DNA of 64,000 nt from Colius striatus (Eukaryota; Chordata; Aves; Coliiformes; Coliidae): positions 62,749,867 to 62,813,866 of the forward strand of contig NC_084760.1 of NCBI RefSeq assembly GCF_028858725.1. Direction: 5' to 3'. The notes under the pieces were generated by a model. The model ran no database searches. It was not told the origin of the DNA and saw only the letters and a list, made by a program, of their open reading frames with translations. Positions 36,401 through 48,028 of the stretch are shown here, one piece after another (position 1 is the stretch's first letter; the number at the start of each line of letters is the position of its first letter). The translations under genes were made by a program, and so were the position numbers.

Positions 36401-38688
36401 TAGTCAGCATTTTAATCTTTCGATGGTCCAGACTAAGTCATCTTTAGTCATCATTTGGTGCAGTAAGAGAGCTTTGCATTGCAACATTTTTATACTACAC
36501 AGACTGCCAGCCAAGTACTTCCCAGACACAAAGGAGCACGGAGCTCTAAAAATCCCTTCCCTGCACTCCATACCAAATGACATCCTCCTCTCCCTTTTCA
36601 CTTCTTCCCTCTCATGTGGCATTTGCAAATGTGCATTAAGAAGCAATGCAAGTTGAGGAGACAATCCTATTTGCAAATCTTTGTCTGGTCCTTCTCCTTT
36701 TTCCTCATTTTAAACGAGTGGCTCGTCTGCTTTTTTTCTTCTTCATACACACGCTGCAGCTCAATTAAGAAACTGTCTAATGGAGCTTTCTCTTAATGGG
36801 GATCCACTCTAAAGTTCTCATTTCATCAGGAAAGGCACTGGTTGGTTAGCGCACAGTAGTTACTGTATGCAAAACACAAGTTTATGCATCTCAATTAATT
36901 AACTTTTCTTTTCCTGCAGCAGTGCTGTAAATACCTGCTAGGCATTTTTTCCTTTGTAAATGCCCTCACATATTTTAAGCCTAATTGCATTAGCATAGAA
37001 AAAAGGAAACAAATCAAACCTGAACTTGTGTGTTACATCCAGTCTCTAGATGTAAATAGTATTTGAGCAGACAGTGGCATTGATGTAATGAAAACTAGAG
37101 AGGCAGCAAAGTCAAGTTAGTATAAATAAACCAAAGATTTAAATAAGTTTTGGGTTAAATAAGCCAAGGCTTAAATAAGTGAAATCAAACATACTATTCT
37201 TCTCTGACAGCTTGTTAACTACAAAAAACAGCAGAAAGTTGCTTTTGCTGCACAATACTGAGGGCTGATGCAAAGCACACACCCACCAGTACCCAGGGAC
37301 ATGAGAAACAGTGACACTACAGGAGAAAGCTAATTTCAGTAGCTCTACTGTATTAGCACTTCTTCCTTGTGCAATGTAAATTCCAGCAACTCTGAACTAG
37401 CTTTTCTTCTGTCTGATGGGGGAGACAGATATTTTTGTCACATCAGCCAGATTTCCTCCACCTACAGTAAAACTTGCAGTCATCACCTGGCTGAGAAATG
37501 AAGCCACTGCTCTTAAAATATATTCAGGATTTAGCCTATGCCTTGAGTGTTGCAATGAAAACCTTCTTGAAGTCAACCTGCCCTGCTTGGGTGGCAAGGG
37601 AAGAGAAGGCAAAGAGAAACAGTTCCAGCTTTCCCAGATGAAACACACCCTTGCAGCTTCCCAGTCCCCAAAGTATCCTCATTCAGAATCTTAAGGCGGG
37701 TCTTCTTATTTGTCCAGAAATATAGAGAGAAAAGCAGATGTAATCAGACACACGTGTTCTAGCAAAAAAAACAAAAACAAAACAAACCCCACAAAATCCT
37801 CCCCCCAAAAAACAGAACCTGGGAGTGTGCAATATTATATTAACAATGCCAGACACAGAAGCAGCTCAGCAAGTTAAAACAGGGACACAGTTATCCCCTA
37901 AACTATGTCCCAGTGGAGTTCAGAGGTATACAGAGGAAACTGGGGTGTTTTTTTCTGCCTGCAAACTTATAGCAGGTGATTTTAAGCTTCAAGTTGAGAG
38001 TCATCCTTGCAGCCACATTCCCTTGGCTAGGCAGGGTTAAATTAAGGTGTCCTCTAAGACCACTCTACTATTGTCCAGGTGTGGCTCTGCACAGGACACC
38101 ATGCATTAAGATTTTCATGCCCAGGCAGTGGGAGCTGGCTAATGCCAGGCAAGGCTGCTGGGTGGTTGTTAAGAAAAAGTGAACTGAAGAAGGGACTTAC
38201 AGCTAGGTGGCTCTCTCACTTGGGTTGTACAAGAACTTTTAAAAAGAAGCAGAAGACCAACACCTTGGCTTCTCAGCGTTGTACCGATAGAAAAGATAGC
38301 TCTGAAGCAGTCTAGACCTGCATTTCTTGGCTGGTTTAGGCCCTGAAACGGCACTAGTACTATCTCTGCAAGGGAGACTCCATCCCAGGAAGCAGCAGCT
38401 CCACCGCACGGAGGTGAGGAGCCCATTCACGGCATCAGCACCCACCACAGCTGCTGCTTTCCAGGTTCCTCACTTACCGTAGTCCATGAGGGATTCGCAG
38501 TTCCAGTTGAGGTCCCCATCGCCCCGCGTGCAGCTCTCCCACAGCGACGCTTGCTGCACGTAGGGCTCCGACTCGGACTCCAGCCAGCCCCTGCCTGCCA
38601 GGGCGATGATGCCCATGATGATGGCCAGGCCCAGCAGCAGCGGCAGGAGCCACCGGCACCTCCAGCAGGCGAGGCCGCACACCACCAT
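30228..38688 (-). CDS. PERP: PERP, p53 apoptosis effector related to PMP22 (complete)
   Basis: The CDS is join(30228-30463, 31119-31262, 38478-38688) on the minus strand, 591 nt and 196 residues (human PERP is 193). Both introns are GT-AG and phase 1. PERP is a four-pass plasma-membrane protein of desmosomes, a p63 target in epithelia and a p53 target in apoptosis (family knowledge). Visible in sequence: cysteines C4, C8 and C11 before TM1 (14-32); GRGW at 32-35; SLW at 48-50 and C53/C64 in loop 1; YGWGRAAAA leading into TM2; TM3 with GLVIYPVKF after it; SWAYGFGW; then TM4 and the tail [14 protein letters not shown]. The seven-residue C-terminal ERAPYLN is absent from the paralog. A CpG island covers the start. 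It is transcribed divergently from ARFGEF3, about 21 kb away, as in mammals. The upstream in-frame extension to 38925 is rejected as leader read-through. Confidence 0.95.
31119..31262 (-). CDS. PERP: PERP coding exon 2
   Basis: The acceptor is CTTCAAG|GA and the donor is G|GTAAGG. The exon is 144 nt, encodes [15 protein letters not shown]2 and the start of TM3, and is the same length as the paralog exon. Confidence 0.94.
31263..38477 (-). other. PERP: Intron 1 of PERP (7.2 kb)
   Basis: This intron lacks CR1. Visible features are a poly-A run near 33940-33957, A-rich low-complexity DNA at 37760-37812, and a degenerate 16-bp tandem AAATAAG repeat at 37139-37185. I see no other gene. As a first intron behind a CpG island it is a reasonable place for enhancers, but none can be named from sequence alone. 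Confidence 0.8.
37139..37185. repeat. Degenerate 16-bp tandem repeat in PERP intron 1
   Basis: TTTAAATAAG / TTAAATAAG / TTAAATAAG recurs at about 16-bp spacing with TTTTGGG or CCAAGGC between. Confidence 0.6.
38478..38688 (-). CDS. PERP: PERP coding exon 1
   Basis: The ATG is at 38688-38686 and the donor is TACG|GTAAGTG. It encodes residues 1-70 plus one base. The start is the first ATG that aligns with mammalian PERP and with the paralog; the residues upstream in frame are proline/arginine-rich CpG-island translation. Confidence 0.94.
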
Positions 38689-38786
38689 CCTGCCCGGCCG
38701 GCGGGGACGCCCGAGGCTCGCAGGTAGCTCCTTGGCACGGACGCTCCGCGGGGACGGAACACTGGGTGTCTGCCGCTCCGACAGCG

Positions 38787-38793
38787 TTTTTAA
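38787..38793 (-). promoter_or_regulatory. PERP: TATA-like box of PERP
   Basis: CTTAAAAACG on the coding strand, about 100 nt upstream of the ATG, is an A/T island inside the CpG island. It would place a start near 38760 with a 5' UTR of about 70 nt. Confidence 0.4.
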
Positions 38794-38821
38794 GGCGCCG
38801 AGGGAGGAGGCAGTTCCACCC

Positions 38822-38837
38822 ACATTCCTCTGACTCA
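38822..38837 (-). promoter_or_regulatory. PERP: AP-1 / TEAD composite site in the PERP promoter
   Basis: On the coding strand a consensus AP-1 site TGAGTCA is followed after two bases by GGAATGT, the TEAD core. The pair lies about 30-45 bp upstream of the TATA-like sequence. AP-1 and TEAD cooperate in epithelial genes (general knowledge); occupancy here is inferred. Confidence 0.5.
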
Positions 38838-41180
38838 GCCCGGGGCCGGCGAGGAGAGGCAAGGCGGGAGCGCGGGGCTGGGCGTCGCTCCTCGGCCTGC
38901 CGCGACTCCCTGCCGGCCTCGCCAACCCCCGGCCCTTCCCGCGCTCAGCTGGGCACTTAACCCCTCGCTGGCTGACCTCGCACTCTCCCGCGTCCCGACC
39001 CGCTTCCCCGACACCACAAAACCTAACTGCAGCAAAAACTTTGTAGTTCTCGCAGGGTTTTGCAAGCCCTGCCCTCCTGCCGGCTGTGGAAGCTCATCTT
39101 TCTCTGCTCTGATCACTTGACTGACAGACGAGCGTTGCTCACTGTTGACCGTGCTAATGATCGTAGCTGCTTTGGGTACCAAAAGCTTGCAACATTAAAT
39201 AAATGCATGTCTCCTTATGAGCACCAAACAACCTAACAGTCCAGGAGTGATACCTACGACATATATGCCCTGGTCTTTCCCCATCATATATCTGCAAATG
39301 CACCCCCAAAACGAAGGGTTCTCCATCACATGCAATGAATGGACATCCAAAATTTTGATCACAGGAGAAACACTTTTCTGCAATAAAATCTACACGTGTT
39401 CCATCATGTCATTCCACTGCCCAGCACCAATGAAAACTCTCATGAGCAGACACATGCCTCTCACAGGACTAGAGGTCCATGTGTTTTGTGCACATAACTC
39501 ACGCATTTTATCAAGTCTTGGAGTAGTTTCAAGGCTTTAGCAAAAAGGTCAGTACGAGGACAAATCTGAAGGGCTGAAAAAGAATAGCGGGTAGGGGGAA
39601 TTAGATGGATTTCAAGGAGGATGGTGATGTATGAGTTTTTATTGGACTGCATCAAATACGATTTTGTTACAGTCATGTCAAACGTGGTCAACCTGTGCCC
39701 CACATCAATGCCTCAAAAAATATTCAGGGGAGATGTCCTGTGAGGAAGAACAATCAACCTTATTTGAGTAGCTATTGCTGACACATACTAAGGAATAGGT
39801 TGTGATACTAAAATCAGAAAAATAAGAAAATCACCATAGGCAAGTTGCAAAAATCTCAGGCAAGTTACCTCTAGCCACACAGAGTTCCACCACCCTTTTC
39901 AACATCCTCCTCAATGTTCCTGCCAGAAAAATCTAGAAAAGTACTGTAAGTGTCTAGAAAGTATGTACTTGAACATACTTGTTACTACAAAATGAGTGAA
40001 AAATGGGATTGTGAGAACTATTAGTTCTGTCAATAATAAAGTATACAATTTCTATTAAAAAGTAGCTTTAAAAGATTATTTGTATAGTTGTTGTGTAGTA
40101 TGTGGCTTTTCAAAGAGTGCAAATGAAAAGCTGCAGCTAGGGATTAGTGTAACATTGCCTAAAAAATTGAAAAAAGGGTATTTTTACATTGATGCTTTCA
40201 TGAATTTCCACTTTTGAATACCATTGGGGGACTATTTGCCATTTAACTGCCTTTACTAGTAAGTGCACATTGACTGGCAGAATAACAAAGGGCTAATTTG
40301 AAGATCTAATCTAGCTTTAAATCACCTATCTGAAAACAATTAATAGCCTGCATATTCCTGCATAGTAAGTTTCATCGTGACATCCATTCAGCCATTTACT
40401 GTTTATATACACACATAAAATGTTTATATACACACACCAAGTGTATTTACTTTAACATACAAATACTTTTTATTCATAACTCCCCCTCTACTCTACGGTC
40501 CTTGCCATTCTTTCCTTACAGTATCAATTAAAATCACATATATATTTATGTTATTCTCAAAACCTTGATTACCAGAACTTCATGCTTCTCAAATCCAACC
40601 AAATAATCCATACCAGCACTACAACTAAAATAATCTTCCTCCTTTACTCCTGATGGCCATTCCCACCATTCAGATTTCAGTACAAATTCAAAATAAAATA
40701 AAGCTGTAAATACACTTTGTCTGATTTTCTTGCAAGCATAATTCATTAGCACACAGTTTTTGCATAGAGAATTAAGGGCAGAACTGGGCACCATGATAAT
40801 CTCTTTTTGTCACTATATCAGAACTCCACGTGTGCAACGCAGAGAGGTGATTTTCCATCAGTCTCAGCACTAAAGTCACCTCAGAAGGAGATGCAGAAGG
40901 TATTTTCTTCAATGTGAAAAGTGAGAGCTGTCAGAAGAGAAGGGAGGTTAAATTCCATCCATTTTGCAAGAAATAGAGTAGGAATGCACCACTCAGGAAA
41001 GTGCTTGCTTCATTACAAGGTCAAAAGTTAAGAGAATTCCAAAAGTTCAAACAGGAGCGTAGAGCTGGCTGCCATTTTTAGTAGTGGCATTCATTGGTTT
41101 CCCAAGACTGTGCCTGTACCCACAGTGCCTCAGTGCCTGGACACTGTGGTAGCTGCGGGGGGTACAATGAGAAGAACCTT

Positions 41181-41589
41181 TCTTCCCCTCTGTAAAGCCA
41201 TGAATGTCTCAAACCTGTCCACACCATGCTGTAAAGACCTTTGTGGTTCTTTCCAGCCTCAGCACAGGCAGCTCTTGTAAAACAATGTCTTGATTCCTAC
41301 AAATGTCATCAGGAGCTTTTGGGATAAAATTAATCTCCATCCAGACGTAGACAGGGTACATTAAAGACCCTGTTTAGCTTTTATATGTGACTCACGCAGT
41401 AGCTCAGTCAGATGAGGCCTCATTTCTAAGAGACAGTCTGGTCTTAAAGCAGCACATGCTCAAATGAGGGATCACAGCAGCAAATTAACAGCATAAGTGG
41501 ATGTGACACTGGATTCACGCAGTGTGCACAAACGTCAATACTTTGAGTCATTATTTTCAGGGGCAAATGAGGGGTTCTGCTTCTTACAC
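41181..41589. repeat. Direct duplication, copy A (about 410 bp)
   Basis: It aligns over its whole length with 44580-44988 at roughly 88-90% identity by eye, with a few small indels. A 68-bp stretch (41501-41568) is identical to 44900-44967 and includes an AP-1 consensus TGAGTCA at 41544-41550. There are no CR1 signatures, terminal inverted repeats or target duplications that I can see. Confidence 0.85.
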
Positions 41590-44280
41590 CGAGGGTGGCC
41601 TTCAAGCCCCTCTCTGGCATTAACGGCTCTTGTGGCCAACCCTGCTGCTCTCAGTGACCCCATGAAGAGAGAAATGCCATCTTCTCCTTTCTTTTTAAAT
41701 CGAGCTGAAGTTAAAAGATAATATATCAAAGATTTAATTCGGTGTGATTGAGGGCCTACAACAGAGTTAATGAAGTTATCTGCCTTTAGTCCTAATGTTG
41801 CCTGGATTTAGTAGTGAGGAAATCAAGCAAACCAATAAACCTGTGACTCCTGCAGCAAAATAGGCAACTCCAGCAGCATATGTAGTTTTTCTCACCTCCA
41901 GGCTGTGTAGCCCGCATCTTCAGAGAGACCAGATGGTAGGAGTCAGTTCTGTGTGGTGGCAATGATATAGGCAAGAAAAACACATAGTGCTATGATCATG
42001 AGGAAAAGATGCTCAAATACTGAACAAAATAAACTGGAAGTTTGCTCCACTAAACTGTCAACAATGTCTGAACCTATTTAGGCATTTTGGACCAAGCTGC
42101 CCTGTCAAAAGCACATTATCTTTGTCAATGAACAAAACTGTGAGTTCTGCAGTAATGATGAAAGTCTGGACCTTTTTCACAATTTTTTCTTTTACTGTGG
42201 AAAAAAAGAAATCGTGTCTCTTACCACCACTATCCTTACTTTTAATTATTTATTATGTAAATAATCAGACTCTTTAATGATCTTCGGTGCTCTATAGCAA
42301 TATTTTTTCCTTGCAAAGTAAGGAGGGATATGCCTCTTAAGTAGACAGTGTTTTACATGCTGTAAATAATTTACCACTGCTGGTAATCATTAATCCAGCT
42401 ATCAGAGGAAACTAAGTGGCACTGAGTTAAGGTCAGGAACCAGCTCCAGCCCAGACAGGTGCCTGCTGGGTTTTCACAGGGATGGCTATGAAATGCACTA
42501 GTGGGAATCTGCTGGCTGGTTCCCACCATGGGGAACATGGTGGGCAGCAGAGGACACCCCTCTGCCCTACAGCAAGCAGTTGTGGGGAGGGGGGGTATCC
42601 CCTCAGGACTGGGGTTCCTTCCTTTTTTCCTTTTGATTGGAATATATTTTTCTAGACTGTTTACCTCAGCTAAAACCATTAGGAAAAAAGCAATGTCCGC
42701 AGACTGAATACCTGTTGTAAATCCAATTATCATATAATTCATGGGTGTTGTCCTTCAGCAGCGTCTTATGCTCACTTTCCTCCAGGTACAAGTGCCCTAA
42801 TGCTACTTAATCTCTCTTCAGGCATCACAGCCGTAATCCGTAATTAACATCACCAAAACAAGGTAGTCATTGAACCCACACAACAGGATAGGTATGGTAG
42901 GTACTTCGTATCATCCACAACAACTGTACCAGCAGTATTTCCACATCAAACTTCAGGTTCCGCAGGGGTGCTATAAAGCTGCCGTTCTCTGAATTTTGAA
43001 AGAAAATATTTTTTTTCACCTGCTCGTGTCAGTAGGCCTTAGTCGAACTCAGCTTACATGAGAGACTCATCTGGGGCTTGCACAGCTGAAATAAGCTGGC
43101 TCTGTGCAACTGGTGTGCTGTTGATCGTGCTTCAAAAGCCTTGTGAAAATCCTAGGACATCACAGTGGCCCACAGAGATGTGACTAACCCTTTCTCATTC
43201 CAGTAAGAGACTCCTTATGTGACTCCATCAGCCTGAGATGACCTAAAATCTTCAAAATAAAAGGATGGTAAAAAGACCTCCTCTTTCTGTGCATGCTATG
43301 CCTATCATCACCATACAGGTAGTCATCAAGGTATGTATCAGCTCACTAACTCAACAACTACACTTTTCTACACATAGGTTATGCTGAAGCCTCTGTATTG
43401 TCCCAGAGTTGAACGGGATAAGATCTTGTCTCTGTTGAAGAAAATGGTAGAATCCCTGGTGGCTTGGATTTCATCCCAGAGCTCTCGTAGAGGCCTCAGG
43501 CTTACTTAGGTCATGCCCACACAATATCCAAGGTCTTCAGATAATTGAGATCTATGAACTTGTTGCTGCAGTTTTTCCCCCTTTACCCTAGCTTCTCATT
43601 GGCATTTTCAAAATATAATTTAAAAAGTATCAAATAAAGAACTGTGTCATCCTTGACCTCCATACCAATTTTGGTTTTCCATGTAAGACCTTTTCCAAAG
43701 CTGTCAAAACTGCCCATCTTTGTGCATGATGCTAAGCAGTGGTACCAAAGTGCTAGTAATTACCTAGCCAACACTGAAACTATTTCTGTGGGAATGGGAA
43801 CTTGGTGCAGCAGGCAAGCATGATTTCCTAGAGTCACTAGTATTTTTTTTTTTTTTGAACCACATCTCCAAGAAAGCCCAAGGTATGAGGTACACTTATG
43901 CATAAGGGTTTGGGGATTTTTCTCTGTTTTTTTAGTTTTAACACTAACTTCTGTTTACTCAGAGGTACGGTACGAATTCTTGCAGAGCAGCGTGTTTGAA
44001 TTTATTATAAATAAGTCAAGTAAGTCAAGCAGAGATGTGTTTTCGAAAATATCATATTTGTGCAGTATCATCTATAAAGCTGGGAACACAATTACTGTAA
44101 CTCTGACCTGCAGGGGTACTGTTAGTTTTACATGCCATTCTGAGTACAGCTGTCAGATTTGAAACTCTGCTTGAGACCTGAGCTTTCTCTTACGATGACG
44201 CTATTTTTTAAAAAGTAGAGCCCTTTGAAAAAAAAACAAAACAACAAACCAACAAAAAAAACCCCAAACATAAAAAAGCG

Positions 44281-44470
44281 CCTTTTTAATACAAACATTT
44301 CCCGCCGCGGGGCAGGGCCGGGGCACGCCCTTACCACCAGGGGGCAGAAAACGCCGCCGCAAGCTGGGGCCGTAGTTCGTGAAGGTGCGGGGACTTCCCA
44401 CCAAAGCCCCTCCTCTCCCTCCCTCCTGAGGGGTTTCCCCCGGCCCGAGGGCCCTCAGCCTGTTAGAGCA
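44281..44470. promoter_or_regulatory. Small isolated GC/CpG-rich islet
   Basis: About 190 bp rich in CpG, embedded in AT-rich intergenic DNA more than 5 kb from PERP and 14 kb from ARFGEF3. An A-rich tract (44228-44277) abuts it. No exon is recognisable in it. Confidence 0.6.
44334..44347 (+). promoter_or_regulatory. CTCF-type motif CCACCAGGGGGCAG
   Basis: The 14-mer fits the vertebrate CTCF core (CCASYAGRKGGCRS-type) at every constrained position and sits in a CpG-rich islet, a common CTCF setting. Lying between PERP and ARFGEF3, it is a candidate insulator or loop anchor. Confidence 0.6.
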
Positions 44471-44579
44471 GGAACCCAAAGTTCCTCTCACACGGCTGTT
44501 TTAACCTGAGAGTCAAGTGAAGAGGAATGTCTGGTTGTCTCCCCGCTAATAAGGGATGTATTACCTGTCTCCCGTTTTC

Positions 44580-44988
44580 CTCCTTCCCTTCTGTAAAGCC
44601 ACGTACATCTCAAACCTGCCCACACCGCATTGTAAAGACCTTTGTGGTTTTTTCCAGTCTCAGCAGAGGCAGCTCTTGTAAAACAATGTCTTCATTCCCA
44701 TGAGTGTCATCAGGAGCTTTTGGGTTAAATTTAGTCTCCATCCAGATGTAGACAAAGTACATTAAAGACCCTGTTTAGCTTTTTATAAGTGACTCACCCA
44801 GCAGCTGAGTTGGACAAGGCCTCATTTCTAAGAGACAGTCTGGTCTTTAAGCACATGTTCAAGTGAGGTATCACAGCAGCAAATTAGCAGCACACGTGAA
44901 TGTGACACTGGATTCACGCAGTGTGCACAAACGTCAATACTTTGAGTCATTATTTTCAGGGGCAAATTGGGGGTTCTGCTTCTTACAC
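44580..44988. repeat. Direct duplication, copy B (about 410 bp)
   Basis: Same orientation as copy A, 3.4 kb away, with TGAGTCA at 44943-44949. It begins about 230 bp from the CTCF-like motif. It could be a local duplication of regulatory DNA or two copies of an unrecognised interspersed repeat. Confidence 0.85.
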
Positions 44989-47900
44989 AATCTCTCCCAA
45001 GCCACCTGACAGCAGAAGCCACCTCCATGTTCCTCCCTGCAATGACCCACTTTGCTCTATTACGAAAAGCAGTAGTTATAAATAGTTATAATGCTGAGTC
45101 TTCTCTCCCATAGCACTGGACAGATAGGAGCATTTTCCATCTATTTGTTCTGCTGCAAAAGACACACCTTCTTCAAATCAGCTTGATCACTTTTACAAGG
45201 TTAGCTTCCCCTTGTATATACAGTACTGTACCTCTGATTTTAAAAGTGTGTCTTTCTCAAGTCTATCTTACTATGATAGAACTGAGTGCAGGAAGATGAA
45301 AGAGAACTTTGCAGAAGGTACTGCCTGCAAATGCCTTTAAAAAGGGGAGAAAATTAATTTTTAATCTATACACACAGGCAGAGTTAACACAACCATGCAT
45401 AACCAAGGGTAAGCATTTGGAACAGTAGGAAAGGGCTGAGAGATGGAGAACAGGGAAATGCTGTGCTTGTGGGGAGAAGTTTCCATTTTGGCAAGAGTGC
45501 TGCAGGGAAGTGCTGCTCCAGCTCATGAAGTGTGACGGCATCTACTCGTTTATCTCAAGTTTTGGTGAGCTTGTTCTGTAAATATCTTTGTGCTTTAAAG
45601 TAGTAAACAGAGATGGAAGCATCAAATTTATGTAGAAAAGAGTAGCAATGTGGGATTTAGTTTAAACTCTATCACGGATAACAAGTAAGCACTGAAGATA
45701 TGTGCTTATACAAAAAGAGAGGAATGGTAGGCAGGGGAAAAATATCCTCATCTTTTTGCTCCTCTCTTTCTAGTTTACACATCATACAGTAGATAGCAAT
45801 TAAATTGAAATATAGTCTGTGGTATAGTGTGATCAGTTGGAAAAGTGAGACCACGAGAGACTTCAATTGATCACACAATAACAGATGGGGTAATAAAACC
45901 TGGGACAATAAGGAATATTTGCGGAACAAATGAAAGATCAACTTCCCTTCTGTTGCAGAAGCAAGAAAATAGGCAAGTGTTAAAGAACAATCTAAAAGGC
46001 AAATTGATGAGGGAAAGAACATATGGCAAAGATGGAAACTGTTAAATACACACAGAGGAAAATGCTTGTTTTTAAACTGTCTTTACAGTATGCCTGCTTC
46101 TAGCCCTTACATGCTTTTTTCCCCCATATCATTTGTGAAGAAATAATTCCTTGAATCTCTGTAGTAGAAAGCATGAAGGGAATAGGCACAAAATGTAGGT
46201 TCAGCAAAGAATTAAAGAAAAGCATAATAGGCAGAGGGAAGAGAAAGGAAAGCTTTAGCACAGGTGATCTGAACAAAAATGATAACAATATTTTTTCCCT
46301 ATGCATATTATGGTAAAGGAGATTATGCCATGTTTAGAAAGTGCTTTGTCTAGGCACTGACACTGCTGAGTGCACTACCTAAATATTCTGTGTATCCCAC
46401 ACTCCATTCTGCTGGGAAAAGGAGAAACATGATAAACACGAGAAGCATCAATAAACTACTCAAATACTAGAATCTCTTATAACTACTCAGAGTCTGTCAG
46501 CATAGTCTGCAGGGCTGGAGAAGCCCAGCGCTTGTAGTGCAATACTCATGCAAAGATGCAGCCTACAAGGGCAGCTCCAGGCACAGAAAGAGCTTCCTCG
46601 CTCTGTGTCAAACATGCAGGACCTCAAATACAGTTCAGCATCCCCAAATGATCCTCAGCTTCTGGATGTAGCAGATGTGAAGAGGAGGGATATCAAGAGC
46701 AGTGCTTGCTGCCATGCCCAGCTCAGCAAGTTGAAAGTATCATGGATTTAGCCAGTGGTCCTCACCCAGCAGTAACTGGTTCAGGGCCATTCTGTGAAAA
46801 GTTCAGCACAGCCTCCACACCAAGCAGCCCATCTCCTAACACAAGCAGAAAGGCTGCCTTTAAATACGTGCTGGAACAGCAGATTTCAGTCGGAACAGCA
46901 GGCCAACTTTTTCCCTTACTGTCTCCCCAGCTCTTAGCTAGAAAGGTCCCACAGAGTTCACAAGGACTATCCTGTATTTAAAAGAAAGACTTGCCAACTA
47001 TCTGCCAGCTGCAGTGGTGACAGAGGGTGACAGGGCGATGGGTCAGGGATGAGCACTACCCACTCATGAAGTGGGATAAGCAGCAGAGATGTATAAACTC
47101 TCCCTGGGCTCCATAACTGGATCTATCTTTGTACAATTCTTTGCAAGATCAAAAGTACAGAACAGAATTGAGGTTAAAACCCTGGATTTGGAAGTAACAC
47201 ATTTTTTTTTCCTATATTTCAATCCTTGTTTTAAAACATAGATATTTTTCCTTATGTTGTGTTTCCTCCTTCTATGATAGTATGAAAAAGACAAATGCAA
47301 GAAAATGAAATGGAAAAGTCCCTGCCTATCACCTACCTACATCCCCATTTGAATACATCGTATTGAATCTTGTCATTCATGGTAATATGAGACCCAGAAC
47401 AGGGAGACAACTATAACACTGACGCTTATCATCTGGGCTATGCCGCAGAGCACTGTGAGCTGTATTCTCAGTAGAGCTTTTTCTGGCTCATGACTCATGC
47501 AGAGCCCTGTTTTTTCTGCTCCTCTCCTACCTACTCTAACAAACAGGAGAGTTCCAGGTAAATAAAGAAAGAACCAGCTATTACTATAAACCAGAATTCA
47601 ATAAAGAAATTTAATACACTGCTGCACCTTCCTGCATGCAGACACATCTGGATCCCAAATCCAACATTATACTTTGTGCGATGTACCTGTGCTTTGGCCC
47701 CTCTCACTCTGAAGCCTTCAGCTGAGGCTCTCCTGTTTCAGGCCATCTTCTCATTTAATATCATTTACCTATAGCAGTAGGACAGAAAAGAAGGGAGGTT
47801 TCTGAAGACTCTACAGACAAAGAAGAGTGGGTGGAGAGGTTTGGAAGGAAGAGATGAAAAGGCTGGAGGATTCAAGCAGTAGGGTAACACAGAAGCAAGC

Positions 47901-48004
47901 CTGGGCAGCGGGTGAGAGCTCTGTCACTCTGTTTAAGATCTTTCCCACGATGTAAGTAGGGTTTGGGGTTGTAAGGTTTTCACTTTTTTTTTTTCAGGAT
48001 GGGG

Positions 48005-48028
48005 GTGTGTGTGTGTGTGTATATGTGT
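48005..48028. repeat. (GT)n microsatellite
   Basis: Eight GT units followed by ATATGTGT. Confidence 0.9.

Larger units (their letters stand above)
38490..39010. promoter_or_regulatory. PERP: CpG island at the PERP promoter and first exon
   Basis: The sequence is very GC-rich and CpG-dense, in sharp contrast to the AT-rich DNA on both sides. It spans coding exon 1 and about 320 bp upstream. This supports PERP as the broadly expressed parental copy; the paralog has no such island. Confidence 0.85.

Noticed and set aside
36231-36656. 141-codon plus-strand open frame in PERP intron 1
   Set aside because: No recognisable motif; antisense intronic chance frame.
38470-38925. PERP start moved upstream to give an extra 79 residues
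   Set aside because: The extension is CpG-island translation containing the TATA-like and AP-1/TEAD sequences; mammalian PERP and the paralog both start at the internal ATG.
38690-39200. p53/p63 response element in the PERP promoter
   Set aside because: Only isolated half-sites were seen (for example CAAG or CATG cores); no pair of decamers met the consensus.
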